A stretch of DNA of 64,000 nt from assembly GCF_900107605.1 (NCBI RefSeq), contig NZ_FNQJ01000015.1, forward strand, positions 20,399 through 84,398, read 5' to 3'. The number at the start of each line of letters is the position of its first letter. The stretch's first letter is position 1. The translations under genes and the position numbers were made by a program. Of the stretch, positions 22,875-31,175 are shown piece after piece. Below the pieces are notes generated by a model, which saw only the letters and a list, made by a program, of their open reading frames with translations, did not search any database and had not been told where the DNA came from. The DNA is from Acidovorax soli. GTDB lineage: Bacteria > Pseudomonadota > Gammaproteobacteria > Burkholderiales > Burkholderiaceae_C.

Positions 22875-24917
22875 ATGAACGCCGTTACCCAAACCGAAGC
22901 CCGCGCCATCCAAGCCCCTGCGCTGGAAGCCGCCGACCCGACCAAGAACCTGATTTTGGTTCCGCTGTCGCGGCTGGTGCTGCGCGCCACGGGCCGCAAC
23001 GTGCGCAAGACCCCGCGCATGTCCATTCCCGAGCTGGCCGCGAGCATCCAGCGCGTGGGCCTGCTGCAAAACCTCATCGTGATTCCCGCCGCCGATGGCG
23101 AGCATTACGAGGTGGTGGCCGGTGGCCGTCGCCTCGCAGCCCTCAAGCTGCTGGCAAAGAAACACCGTATCGCCAAGGATTGGGAGGTGCCGTGCCTGCA
23201 GGTGGCCGATGGCACGGCCCGCACCGCCAGCCTTACCGAGAATGTGCAGCGCGAAGCCATGCACCCCGCTGACCAGTTTGAAGCCTTCGCGGCGCTGGTG
23301 GCCGAAGGTCGGCCCATCGAGGACATTGCGGCGGATTTCTCCGTCACGCCCCTGGTGGTGCAGCGCCGTTTGAAGCTGGCGAATGTCTCGCCGCGCCTGA
23401 TGGGCGACTACCGGGCCGATGCCGTGAGCCTTGACCAGTTGATGGCCCTTTCCATCACCGACGACCATGCCGCGCAGGAAGCCGCTTTCTACGACGCCCC
23501 GCAATGGCAGCGCCACCCTTCGCATTTGCGCGAACGCCTGACCGAGCGCGAGATTGATGCGTACCGGCATCCGCTGGTGCGTTTCGTCGGACTGGAAGCC
23601 TACGAGCAGGCGGGCGGAGGGGTTCGCCGCGATCTGTTCGCGGAGGGCGATGCGGGCGTGTACCTGACCGATGCCGCGCTGTTGGAGCGGCTGGCACAAG
23701 ACAAGCTGGCGGGCATCGCTGCCAAGGTGAAGGCCGAGGGCTGGGCTTGGGCCGATGCCACGCCGGGCACGACTCATGCCGACCTGCACGCCTTCCAGCG
23801 TGCGCCGAGGGAGCGGCGCGAACCCAACAAGCGCGAAGCGCAACGCCTTGAGAAACTGCAAGCCAGGATGCAGGAGGTAGCCGAAGCCATTGATGCGGCG
23901 ATGGACGCCGAGGACGAGGACAAAGCCGATGCCTTGCAAGAGGAAGGCGAAGTCCTGGGCGAGCAGTTGCAGGCGCTGGAAGATGGCTTGCAGGGATATG
24001 CCGCGAACGTGAAGGCCGCAGCCGGTGCCATCGTCACCATCGACCGCAACGGGCAGGCCGTGATTCATCGCGGGCTGCTGCGAGAAGCCGAGGCCAAGGC
24101 GCTGCGCACACTGGAGAAGCTGCGCCAAGGGTTCAGCGACCCAGATGCCGCGAACGATGACGAAGGCGAGGAAGACATGCAGCCGAAGGCCGCAGCGATT
24201 TCCGACCGACTGGCTCAGCGCCTAAGCGCGCACCGCACCTCTGCACTGCAAATCGAGATAGCCCGGCATCCACAGGTGGCGCTGGCCGCGCTGGTGCATG
24301 GCATGGTGCAGACCGTCTTGCAGGGCCGCTACTACGGCCATGATCTACCGTTGGGCGTGAGCCTGAAAGTGCAAGACCGGCTGGAAGGCATGGCCCCGGA
24401 CTGGCCCGAGTCACCCGCCGCCGTGGCGCTGCGCGAATTGCAGCAGGCGTGGGGCGGCAAGCTGCCCGAGGACAGCGCCGAACTGTTCGCCGCGCTGCTG
24501 GCGATGGAGCAAGCCGAACTGGTCAAGCTGCTGGCCGTGTGTGTGGCGGGGGCGGTGGACGTGGTGACGCCACGCGCTACGCCGCACCAGCCCGGCGTGG
24601 AACTGGCGCAGGCCGTGGGCCTCGACATGGCCGCATGGTGGCAGCCGACCGCCGAGGGGTATTTCCGGCATGTGCCGAAGGCCGTGATTCTGGAGGCTGT
24701 GGGCGAATACGCGCCCGAGCACGTCACGCGGCTGGCAAAGTTGAAGAAGGCCGACATTGCCAGCGAAGCGGAGCGACTGGCCGATGGCACGGGATGGATG
24801 CCCGCCATATTCAAGGCCGCTGGACCGCAGGAGGTGACACCGGAGGACGTGCCCGAAGACGGGGCGGAGGACGCCGCCGCCGTGGCGGATGAACCCGCCG
24901 AGGCATTGGCCGCTTGA
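22875..24917 (+). CDS. parB: Large ParB/Spo0J-family protein, 680 aa
   Basis: Residues 28-130 form the ParB N-terminal domain: VPLSRLVLRATGRNVRKTPR, ELAASIQRVGLLQNLIVIPA, EVVAGGRRLAALKLL, then SLTENVQREAMHPADQFEAF, which is the ParB box (T-E-N-x-Q-R-x-x-M-x-P). An HTH follows (EDIAADFSVTPLVVQRRLKL). Plasmid ParB proteins are usually 300-400 residues; the extra 350 residues here include a coiled-coil stretch around 310-380 (EAQRLEKLQARMQEVAEAID) and a helical C-terminus. Such long ParB-like proteins are typical of Tn4371-like elements. It need not be the partner of ParA, whose gene lies 5.3 kb away with its own small partner. It may be a CTPase-type regulator. Confidence 0.88.
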   Translation: MNAVTQTEARAIQAPALEAADPTKNLILVPLSRLVLRATGRNVRKTPRMSIPELAASIQRVGLLQNLIVIPAADGEHYEVVAGGRRLAALKLLAKKHRIAKDWEVPCLQVADGTARTASLTENVQREAMHPADQFEAFAALVAEGRPIEDIAADFSVTPLVVQRRLKLANVSPRLMGDYRADAVSLDQLMALSITDDHAAQEAAFYDAPQWQRHPSHLRERLTEREIDAYRHPLVRFVGLEAYEQAGGGVRRDLFAEGDAGVYLTDAALLERLAQDKLAGIAAKVKAEGWAWADATPGTTHADLHAFQRAPRERREPNKREAQRLEKLQARMQEVAEAIDAAMDAEDEDKADALQEEGEVLGEQLQALEDGLQGYAANVKAAAGAIVTIDRNGQAVIHRGLLREAEAKALRTLEKLRQGFSDPDAANDDEGEEDMQPKAAAISDRLAQRLSAHRTSALQIEIARHPQVALAALVHGMVQTVLQGRYYGHDLPLGVSLKVQDRLEGMAPDWPESPAAVALRELQQAWGGKLPEDSAELFAALLAMEQAELVKLLAVCVAGAVDVVTPRATPHQPGVELAQAVGLDMAAWWQPTAEGYFRHVPKAVILEAVGEYAPEHVTRLAKLKKADIASEAERLADGTGWMPAIFKAAGPQEVTPEDVPEDGAEDAAAVADEPAEALAA

Positions 24918-24928
24918 CCCTCACCGCA

Positions 24929-24962
24929 GCGAAGCGCCCCGGTTCAGGCCGGGGCGCTTCGC
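24929..24962 (+). terminator. Very stable hairpin behind parB
   Basis: GCGAAGCGCCCCGG, loop TTCAGG, CCGGGGCGCTTCGC is a perfect 14-bp stem 11 bp behind the stop codon. No T-tract follows, so termination may be inefficient; it can protect the 3' end of the parB message. Confidence 0.6.
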
Positions 24963-24975
24963 CGCAGGGAGCCGA

Positions 24976-25191
24976 ATGATGCCCACCATCAACACCACCA
25001 GCCGCCCGCGCATGGCGGCAATCTACGCCCCCGGCACAGTGCGCGCCCGCCGCTGGCACGGCGATGGCGACGTGCGCGGCTACCGTCCGCCTTCGGGCTG
25101 GACGGCCCGCGCCGACCTCACCGACATTCACCCCGTCACGGGCCGCGCCTTGCCGCGTGCCGTATGGTGGATCATCGAGACGAAGGAATAG
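24976..25191 (+). CDS. Small hypothetical protein, 71 aa
   Basis: Starts at 24976 or 24979 (adjacent ATG codons) behind CAGGGAGCCGA. The product is MMPTINTTSRPRMAAIYAPG followed by TVRARRWHGDGDVRGYRPPS and an end with RAVWWIIETKE. It is basic, without signal peptide or membrane segment. I have no family name for it. The gene is flanked on both sides by long perfect hairpins (24929-24962 and 25203-25235). Confidence 0.6.
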   Translation: MMPTINTTSRPRMAAIYAPGTVRARRWHGDGDVRGYRPPSGWTARADLTDIHPVTGRALPRAVWWIIETKE

Positions 25192-25202
25192 CCATCGTCA
25201 GC

Positions 25203-25235
25203 ACCGCGCCCAGGCCGTTCCGCCCTGGGCGCGGT
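25203..25235 (+). terminator. Stable hairpin behind the 71-aa gene
   Basis: ACCGCGCCCAGG, 9-base loop, CCTGGGCGCGGT is a perfect 12-bp stem 11 bp behind the stop. No T-tract. Confidence 0.55.
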
Positions 25236-25368
25236 GAACTTCAAAAATCCGGGCGCGGCGGTGGCCACGCCCGGTGTTGAAGCCGAACATCACGCCGCCG
25301 CCTTCGCTGGCACTCAGGCGGCGGCGTTGCAATATGCGGGCGGCACGCCCGATTCCTCATCCAACTGC

Positions 25369-25492
25369 CTTCGCGCCTGCGGCACTGCGCGCTACGCTTG
25401 CCTCCGGGGGAAAGCCCTGCGGGCTATCCCCGCCGCGCGTGGCTTGGTGCCCCTCGATACCACCGAACCGGCAGCGCCGGATCGGCCAAGGT
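25369..25492. repeat. Intergenic repeat R1, copy 2
   Basis: Contains GAAAGCCCTGCGGGCTATCC, CCGCCGCGCG and CGCCGGATCGGCCA in the order of copy 1, plus the extension CTTCGCGCCTGCGGCACTGC shared with copy 3. Confidence 0.7.
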
Positions 25493-26061
25493 CAACGCCC
25501 CGCCGCTGGGCAGTGCTCGGCGGGTGCGCCGAGGCTTGCTGCGGCGGGTTGTGCGAATGCGTGCCGTCCTCAACGCTGGTGGTTCTCGCCCATCACGTCA
25601 CGAAGGACGGTTCACGGACATCCCGCCCGGCATCGCCATGGAGCTTCCACGCCACGCCTCAAGACCGGCGCCGCAAGGTGCGGCCGGGGCGTTCTCGCCT
25701 GTCGTCGGGTGGTTGACCTGGCCCGCGTCCGGGAGCGAGCCGGTGCAGCCTTCATGCGGGGATGCCGAGCCGGCCCTGTCTCCTTTCGGAGCGGTTCGGC
25801 CCAAGGCGTCCTTGTGTTGTTGTGAATCCTGGCGGTGGCGCGGCTGCGCCTCGGGCTTCATGGCTGCAACCGTCCAGCGAAAACAATTTCCCCTGCTTTG
25901 TCACTGCGTTCGGCGCATTCCTCGCGGGACAAATTCTTTTCGCCTCCCGGCTCTCCACTGCGTTGCGACCGCAAGCGGTGCAGCCCGCCCGTCCCCCGCC
26001 GGCCGGATCACAACAAGGACGCGATGGGCGCGAACCTTGTTCCACCTAAAGGAGATCCATC

Positions 26062-26376
26062 ATGGCCAACATCGGCACCTTCACCACAGACAAAGACGGC
26101 TTCACCGGCACGCTTCGCACCCTGACGCTCAACGTCAAGGTCAAGCTGGTGCCCAACGACAAGGGGGACAACGAGAAAGCCCCGGACTTCCGTCTGCAGG
26201 CCGCCAGTCACGACATCGGCGCGGCGTGGAAGAAGACCAGCGAGGCCGGGCGGGACTACATCTCCGTGACCCTCGACGATCCTTCGTTCCCGGCCACGGT
26301 CTACGCCCGCCTGATCGAAGGCGAGAACGGCACGCACGACCTGATCTGGTCGCGCAGCAAGCCCCAGGCGGCCTGA
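26062..26376 (+). CDS. DUF736 protein
   Basis: 104 residues; ribosome site AAAGGAGATCCATC. DUF736 signatures are [20 protein letters not shown] at the start, [40 protein letters not shown], and an end with [12 protein letters not shown]. The family is nearly confined to conjugative elements and plasmids of proteobacteria and is predicted to be a small beta-rich protein; role unknown. It stands alone between two long spacers, and R1 copy 3 follows. Confidence 0.92.
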   Translation: MANIGTFTTDKDGFTGTLRTLTLNVKVKLVPNDKGDNEKAPDFRLQAASHDIGAAWKKTSEAGRDYISVTLDDPSFPATVYARLIEGENGTHDLIWSRSKPQAA

Positions 26377-26766
26377 CGGGCCGCCGGCGCCTCGCCCACG
26401 CGGCGGGGCGCTGTGCTGCGAATGCTGCGCTGTATCGGCAAGCAGAACGGCTTGGCAGTGTGCGGGATGTGTCTTGCCTGGCCACCAAGCAATGGCTTGA
26501 ATTGGTAGAGGTACATGCGGGGCGGGTCGGTGCTGCGCACCACCGGGCTTTGCGGGCTCCGCCCCGTGCCGACTACGCCGTCACGGCCATTCGGCTCCAA
26601 TCCCTCCCGCCTTCGCGCCTGCGGCGCTGCGCGCTTTACTTGCCTCCAGGGGATCGGCGCCAGGCCCATCCCCGCCGCGCGGTGCTTGGCGCCCCCTCGA
26701 TACCGCCGAACCGGCTGGCACCGGATCGGCCTGGCACGCCCCGCCATGACGGCGGGGCTCCGGCGG
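26377..26766. other. Spacer behind DUF736 with hairpin and repeat R1, copy 3
   Basis: No gene found. A near-perfect hairpin (GCGCCTCGCC/GGCGGGGCGC, one mismatch) lies at about 26388-26412, and R1 copy 3 occupies 26609-26732. Confidence 0.5.
26609..26732. repeat. Intergenic repeat R1, copy 3
   Basis: Most diverged copy: CTTCGCGCCTGCGGCGCTGC, then TTGCCTCCAGGGGATCGGCG, CATCCCCGCCGCGCG, CTCGATACCGCCGAACCGGC and ACCGGATCGGCC. Confidence 0.65.
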
Positions 26767-27057
26767 CTATGCCTGAGCGACCGCCAGCAGTTCTTCGGCC
26801 TTGCTCATCAGCACTGCCGTGCTGCATTCGAGTGCGCTGGCGATCTTGAAGATGATCGCCAGCGTGGGCATGTGCTCGCCGCGCTCGACCTTGCCCATGT
26901 GCGAACGCTCGATGCCGGCGAGGTGCGCCAGCGATTCCTGCGCGATCCCGCGCTCCGTCCGCAGCGCGCGCACCGCCGCGCCGAAGGCTTGAGCCAATTC
27001 GGCGTCGAAGGTGGTGGCGCCCGCTGGCCGGCCGCGCTGGATGGATCGCTTCTGCAT
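26767..27057 (-). CDS. XRE-family transcriptional regulator, 96 aa
   Basis: The ATG at 27057 (MQKRSIQRGRPAGATTF) is chosen over an in-frame TTG at 27084. Residues 25-80 form a Cro/C1-type HTH: AFGAAVRALRTERGIAQESL, AHLAGIERSHMGKVERGEHM, PTLAIIFKIASALECS. The I-E-R-S-H-M-G-K-V-E-R-G segment is the recognition helix and turn. It is divergent from the second DUF2958 gene across 257 bp. In conjugative elements such regulators often repress transfer or excision; targets are unknown here. Confidence 0.85.
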   Translation of the reverse strand: MQKRSIQRGRPAGATTFDAELAQAFGAAVRALRTERGIAQESLAHLAGIERSHMGKVERGEHMPTLAIIFKIASALECSTAVLMSKAEELLAVAQA

Positions 27058-27314
27058 GGACAGAAGCGTCAAGTCGCAGCACAATTAAAACCACGTTATC
27101 TTTAACTCTTTCGCGGCTCTGGCCTTATTCGTGCTTTTACGGAAATCCGCTTTTGCGGATTCCGACAGAACCGGAGAACCGCCTACGTGCCTTTCCAGAT
27201 TTCTACAATTCTGTTTTTGCGCTTTCGTGCTTCCACGGTTTGGATGGAATACGCATCCACGCTTGCGAGAGGAATCGCAAAGCCGGAATTCCACGTTGGA
27301 ACAGGAGCATCCCA

Positions 27315-27665
27315 ATGAGCGCTCCCCTGATCACCGAGGAGCAGCGCGCCGCGCTGCTGGAGAACGGGCGGCGGGCCGCCGCCGGTGAGCCGGACGACCC
27401 GTTGCCGGTCGTGCGGCTGTTCACCCCCGACGCGCACGCTATCTGGCTGCTGGCCTCGCTCGATCCTGCCGATGGCGATACGGCGTTCGGCATCATGGAC
27501 GTGGGCATCGGCATGCCCGAGGTGGGCCGCATCAAGCTGTCCGACCTGGCCTCCATCGTTGGCCCGAACAAACAGCCCGTGACGCGGGATTTGTATTTCC
27601 AGGCGGTGCGCCCGCTGTCGGAATATCTGCGACTGGCGCAGGAGAACGGTTCCATCGTTGATTGA
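27315..27665 (+). CDS. DUF2958 protein, copy 2
   Basis: 116 residues, paralogous to the copy at 20887. Conserved blocks are PLITEEQRAALLENGRRAA, PVVRLFTPDAHAIWLLASLD, FGIMDVGIGMPEVGRIKLSD and PVTRDLYF. Ribosome site ACAGGAGCATCCC. It is followed by 330 bp that hold four hairpins. Confidence 0.88.
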   Translation: MSAPLITEEQRAALLENGRRAAAGEPDDPLPVVRLFTPDAHAIWLLASLDPADGDTAFGIMDVGIGMPEVGRIKLSDLASIVGPNKQPVTRDLYFQAVRPLSEYLRLAQENGSIVD

Positions 27666-27994
27666 ACCGTTCGCGCTCCAGCCAAGCCGGGCGCATTCGG
27701 ACTATTTCGGTCTTGATCCAGACCTGCACGGTCTGAATCCGCACTCTGCTTCAAACCCGAATATCTGTGACTGAAACAGTCACGATCTTTCGCGCGGCTT
27801 GCGGCACGGTGTTTTGTGCCGCGTGACATTTTTGGGTCAGGCGGCCGTCGCATTCAGACGGATTTCGCAACACGCCGGAGCCTATCGGTCTTGACACTAG
27901 AAGTTACAGTTTAACCGGATTTCCACCTTGATTTGAGGCTCCCGCATGTTTGCCGCCGTGGCGACGTTCCTGCTGTTCGACAGGAGCTTTCGTC
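27666..27994. other. Structured spacer with four hairpins
   Basis: No gene found. Hairpins: CAGACC/GGTCTG (27719-27735), GTGACTG/CAGTCAC (27767-27783), GCGGCAC/GTGCCGC (27801-27822) and CCGTC/GACGG (27845-27861). A TTGACA lies at 27891-27896 but without a good -10 box at the right distance. Confidence 0.5.
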
Positions 27995-28753
27995 ATGGTC
28001 AGCCCTCACCATTTCGCGCACTGGTATCCCACGGCCGCTTACCTCTACGTCCTCGGGCTGGACACGCTCGCGCTGGCCTGGGAGTACCTGCGCCGCCATC
28101 CTGATTACCGGCTCGACTGGCTGCGCCGTGCGCGTCGCTCCGATGCTGGGCATCGCTGGGGCTTGCGCCTGCTGGAAGACCCGGCGCTGGATGCACGTGA
28201 CGCGCATCCGGCCTGGCTGCCCGGCCATGCGGCCGTGGTGCAGCTCTACCCTGATGCCGATCCGCCACCCGACGCTGCTGCATTCGACTTCTGGCGCATC
28301 CCCGGCCACAAGCAACTGCTCCACGATGGCAAGCGGCTGGCGCTGATCGCGCGCAGCCCCGGCCAGTGCCTGCGCTTCGCGCTGGCGCCCGGCCTGGAGG
28401 ACGGCATGGCTGTCGCCTATGCCCGGCGCGGCGGCGCTGCCGCGCCTGCGCTCGGCCACGCGCCCAGCGCCGTGCAGACCAAGCCCAGGCCGACACCGGC
28501 CGCGCTATTGGAGCTGCACACCTTGCAGGCGCTCGACGCAACCCTGACGGGTGCGTCCTTGCGCGACGTGGCCGAAGGGCTGTTCGGCGCCGATGCCGTG
28601 GCCGCCGACTGGCACGCCGATGGCGACTTGCGCGCCCGCGTGCGCCGTTTGGCGCGGCGTGGCAATGCGTTGATGCGCGGCGGCTACCGCCACTTAGCAC
28701 AACTGCCGTCGCTTGAGAAGGGACGTTTTGAAGGGGACGCAAAACGTCCCTGA
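27995..28753 (+). CDS. DUF2285 protein
   Basis: 252 residues from the ATG at 27995 (ribosome site AGGAGCTTTCGTC). The N-terminus YVLGLDTLALAWEYLRRHPD, YRLDWLRRA matches the short transcriptional-regulator-like module (DUF6499) often fused to DUF2285. The C-terminal half is DUF2285: LLELHTLQALDATLTGASLR, DVAEGLFGADAVAADWHADG, DLRARVRRLARRGNALMRGG, YRHL. This half resembles a small HTH. The protein is a constant member of Tn4371-like elements just before the excisionase-like gene and repA. DNA binding is inferred. Confidence 0.88.
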   Translation: MVSPHHFAHWYPTAAYLYVLGLDTLALAWEYLRRHPDYRLDWLRRARRSDAGHRWGLRLLEDPALDARDAHPAWLPGHAAVVQLYPDADPPPDAAAFDFWRIPGHKQLLHDGKRLALIARSPGQCLRFALAPGLEDGMAVAYARRGGAAAPALGHAPSAVQTKPRPTPAALLELHTLQALDATLTGASLRDVAEGLFGADAVAADWHADGDLRARVRRLARRGNALMRGGYRHLAQLPSLEKGRFEGDAKRP

Positions 28754-28836
28754 GCAGGAGGGCCGTGTTTTCTGAGACTGCCTCCATCCGGTTGCGCTGT
28801 GTGGCCGGAGCTTTGAAAGCTATGGAGGTTCACACC

Positions 28837-29118
28837 ATGCGTCCCGCTCCCTTGCGGCCTGCCGCCGCTCCCATGAATCCTGCTGCGCAACCGCAGCGTT
28901 ATCTCACCAACGACGAAGCCGCCGACTACCTGCGCCTGTCGCCACGCACGCTGGAGAAGCAGCGCGTGCTGGGTGGCGGCCCCAAGTTCCGCAAGTTCGG
29001 CCGCCGCGTGATGTACGCCGTGGCCGACCTCGATGCCTGGGCCGCCGACCGCAGCTTCGAGACGACTTCCGACCCCGAATACGCCGAGCACCACTCGGCG
29101 GACAGCCGTGCGCGCTGA
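28837..29118 (+). CDS. Excisionase/AlpA-like helix-turn-helix protein, 93 aa
   Basis: The ATG at 28837 follows TGGAGGTTCACACC; an ATG at 28822 (MEVHT) is possible. Residues 20-75 carry an HTH_17-type DNA-binding domain: YLTNDEAADYLRLSPRTLEK, QRVLGGGPKFRKFGRRVMYA, VADLDAWAADRSF. This is the MerR-like fold used by excisionases and by regulators of integrative elements. The position, before repA, suggests control of replication or excision genes. Confidence 0.85.
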   Translation: MRPAPLRPAAAPMNPAAQPQRYLTNDEAADYLRLSPRTLEKQRVLGGGPKFRKFGRRVMYAVADLDAWAADRSFETTSDPEYAEHHSADSRAR

Positions 29119-29144
29119 TCGCTTGCGCGCGGGTGGCCTTCGCC

Positions 29145-30002
29145 ATGTCCAGCCCTGCGCTGCCGTCCCGGCAGCGGCCCGTGCCAGAGCGCGAACAGCT
29201 CGACCTGTTTCGCGCCCTACCGGGCGACATGGCGCCGCGCGACAGCCAGGACTTGATGGCCTTTCCGTTCTTCTCGCTGGCGAAGTCGCGGCGCACGGCG
29301 CCGATCGACTTTCGCAGCGGGAACGTCACCATCCGCGTGGAGGGTACGCAGGAGCACGGCATCGCCACGATCTGGGATGCCGACGTGCTGATCTGGGCGG
29401 CCAGCCAGATTGTGGAAGCGCGCGATGCGGGGCTGCGCCCCTCGCGGCTGATGCAGGCCACGCCCTACGAGATCCTGCGCTTCATCGGGCGCGGTACGTC
29501 GCTGCGCGACTACCAGCGCCTCAAGGCCGCGCTGGATCGCCTGCAATCCACGACCGTGGCCACGTCCATTCGGGAGACCACGGGAAGACGGCTGCACCGC
29601 TTCTCGTGGATCAACGAGTGGAAAGAGCTGGCCGATGCCCGTGGCACGCCGCTGGGGATCGAGTTGATCCTGCCGGACTGGTTCTATGCCGGCGTGATGG
29701 ATGCGGCCCTGGTGCTGACCATCGACCCGGCGTATTTCCGGCTGACGGGCGGGATCGAGCGCTGGCTGTACCGGCTGGTGCGAAAGCACGGCGGGCGACA
29801 GCCTGGCGGCTGGCAGTTCGACTTCCGGCACCTGCACCGCAAATCGGGCAGCGTGGCGCGGTACTACGACTTCGCCGCCGACCTGCGGGCGCTGGTGGCG
29901 CGGCAAGCCTTGCCGGGCTACCAGTTGGGCATCGAGCACGTCTCGGGCATTGCCTCGCCGCTGTTGACGTTCCGGCCCGTGCCGTCCACGGCACGGGGAT
30001 AA
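29145..30002 (+). CDS. repA: Replication initiator protein RepA
   Basis: 285 residues. Family blocks of the RepA/RPA initiators are QLDLFRALPGDMAPRDSQDL, MAFPFFSLAKSRRTAPIDFR, IWAASQIVEARDAGLRPSRL, YEILRFIGRGTSLRDYQRLK and ERWLYRLVRKHGGRQPGGWQ, followed by FDFRHLHRKSGS. Initiators of this type bind iterons and start theta replication of plasmids; in conjugative elements they support the excised circle. Three 17-bp iterons begin 25 bp behind the stop codon and parA follows, a plasmid-like repA-ori-parA order. Confidence 0.92.
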   Translation: MSSPALPSRQRPVPEREQLDLFRALPGDMAPRDSQDLMAFPFFSLAKSRRTAPIDFRSGNVTIRVEGTQEHGIATIWDADVLIWAASQIVEARDAGLRPSRLMQATPYEILRFIGRGTSLRDYQRLKAALDRLQSTTVATSIRETTGRRLHRFSWINEWKELADARGTPLGIELILPDWFYAGVMDAALVLTIDPAYFRLTGGIERWLYRLVRKHGGRQPGGWQFDFRHLHRKSGSVARYYDFAADLRALVARQALPGYQLGIEHVSGIASPLLTFRPVPSTARG

Positions 30003-30026
30003 CTGCTGTGCAGCCTGTGGACGGAC

Positions 30027-30090
30027 TCGTGCTATCAGGCAACAGAGGTATCGTGCTATCAGGCAACGAATCCTCGTGCTATCAGGCAAC
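30027..30090 (+). repeat. Three 17-bp iterons (candidate replication origin)
   Basis: TCGTGCTATCAGGCAAC occurs without mismatch at 30027, 30051 and 30074, spaced by 24 and 23 bp, that is about two helix turns. An AT-rich stretch follows at 30134-30167. Confidence 0.82.
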
Positions 30091-30133
30091 AAAATCGGCT
30101 GCAAAGCCAATGCTGGCGCGGGTTTCGGCCTCT

Positions 30134-30167
30134 CCTAACTTACCTAACTTAAATTCTCTAACTTTTA
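30134..30167 (+). other. AT-rich unwinding-type segment
   Basis: CTAACTT occurs three times (CTAACTTACCTAACTT and then CTCTAACTTTT) in a stretch far less GC-rich than its surroundings. Beside iterons this fits a DNA-unwinding element. Confidence 0.5.
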
Positions 30168-30255
30168 GTAGAAGCGCCGCGCCTCGGTGGACAACCACCG
30201 CGCGGCACGAAAAGCAGCAGCAACAGCCGGGCTTTCCAACACGGAGGGCCAGGCC

Positions 30256-30894
30256 ATGATCGTCGCGCTGCTCAACCAGAAAGGCGGCGTGGGCAAGACC
30301 ACGCTCGCCACGCACATCGCCGGCGAACTGGCGATGCGCGGCCAGCACGTCGTGTTGCTGGACGCCGACCCGCAAGGCTCCGCGCTGGACTGGACGCAGC
30401 GCCGTAGCCAGCAAGGTTTGCCACGGCTGTTCAGCGCCGTGGGCCTCGCACGCGAAACCCTGCACCAGGAAGCGCCAGAACTCGCCAGGCGGGCTGATCA
30501 CGTCGTCATTGATGGCCCACCCAGGATCGCGGCCTTGGCGCGCTCTGCGCTGCTGGCGGCCGAGCGGGTGCTGATTCCGGTACAGCCGAGTCCCTACGAC
30601 CTGTGGGCCAGCGCCGAGATGGTGGCGCTGATCCGCGAGGCGCAGGTCTTTCGGCCTGCGCTGCGCGCGGCCTTCGTCATCAACCGGCGCGTCAGTACCA
30701 CGGTCATCGGGCGTGAAGCGCGCGGCGCTCTGGCTGAGCAGCCGCTGCCTGCGCTGCGCGCCGAGGTGCGCCAGCGCATCGTCTTCGCCGACAGCGTGGC
30801 CGCTGGCCGGCTGGCACGCGAGACGGCGCCCGACAGCGCCGCCGCGCGCGAAATCACCGTGCTGGTCGATGAGCTGCTGCGGTGGCCGTCATGA
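30256..30894 (+). CDS. parA: ParA-family partition ATPase
   Basis: 212 residues; ribosome site GGAGGGCCAGGCC. The deviant Walker A motif KGGVGKTT is at residues 9-16 (LLNQKGGVGKTTLATHIAGE), Walker A' is LLDADPQGSALDW, and Walker B lies in HVVIDGPPRI. It lacks an N-terminal HTH, so it belongs to the short ParA class (type Ib). Such proteins pair with a small ribbon-helix-helix centromere-binding protein, and the next gene overlaps by ATGA and fits that role. It should help keep the excised, replicating form. Confidence 0.93.
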   Translation: MIVALLNQKGGVGKTTLATHIAGELAMRGQHVVLLDADPQGSALDWTQRRSQQGLPRLFSAVGLARETLHQEAPELARRADHVVIDGPPRIAALARSALLAAERVLIPVQPSPYDLWASAEMVALIREAQVFRPALRAAFVINRRVSTTVIGREARGALAEQPLPALRAEVRQRIVFADSVAAGRLARETAPDSAAAREITVLVDELLRWPS

Positions 30895-31175
30895 CAGCGA
30901 AGCCGCCACCGAACAGCGAACGCTCGGCAAAGCGCGTCGGCATCGGCGCGCGTCCGCCCGCGAATCCGCACGCCGAGGCGTGGATTCGCCAGGGCGATGC
31001 CGATGCGCTGGGCAAGGGCGACCTCTACACGGCCCGCCTGACCCTCGACATCACGCCCGCAATGCGGGCGCGCATCAAGGTATCGGCCTTCACGCAAGGC
31101 GTGACGGTGGCCGACCTGCTGCGCGGCCTGCTGGAGCGGGAGTTTCCAGAGCAACGCAGGGAGAACGCACCATGA
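30891..31175 (+). CDS. Small partition-type partner of ParA, 94 aa
   Basis: Starts at 30891 in a 4-bp ATGA overlap with parA. The N-terminal 45 residues are basic and flexible (TAKPPPNSERSAKRVGIGAR). Residues 50-90 read YTARLTLDITPAMRARIKVS, AFTQGVTVADLLRGLLEREF, which has the strand-helix-helix pattern of ribbon-helix-helix proteins. It would bind a centromere-like site and stimulate ParA. Its end overlaps the start of the DUF2840 gene. Confidence 0.78.
   Translation: MTAKPPPNSERSAKRVGIGARPPANPHAEAWIRQGDADALGKGDLYTARLTLDITPAMRARIKVSAFTQGVTVADLLRGLLEREFPEQRRENAP

Larger units (their letters stand above)
25192..26061. other. 870-bp spacer with hairpin and repeat R1, copy 2
   Basis: No gene found. 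It starts with a 12-bp perfect hairpin, then holds R1 copy 2 (25369-25492). The remaining 570 bases carry no recognisable motif; several long open frames exist on both strands but have repeat-like composition and no ribosome sites. Confidence 0.55.

Noticed and set aside
25398..26849. 483-codon frame across the DUF736 gene and its spacers
   Set aside because: It runs through a well-identified gene in another frame and through repeats R1; composition is not protein-like.
30027..30090. CRISPR array
   Set aside because: Three 17-bp repeats with 6-7 bp between them are too short and too close; next to repA they are iterons.
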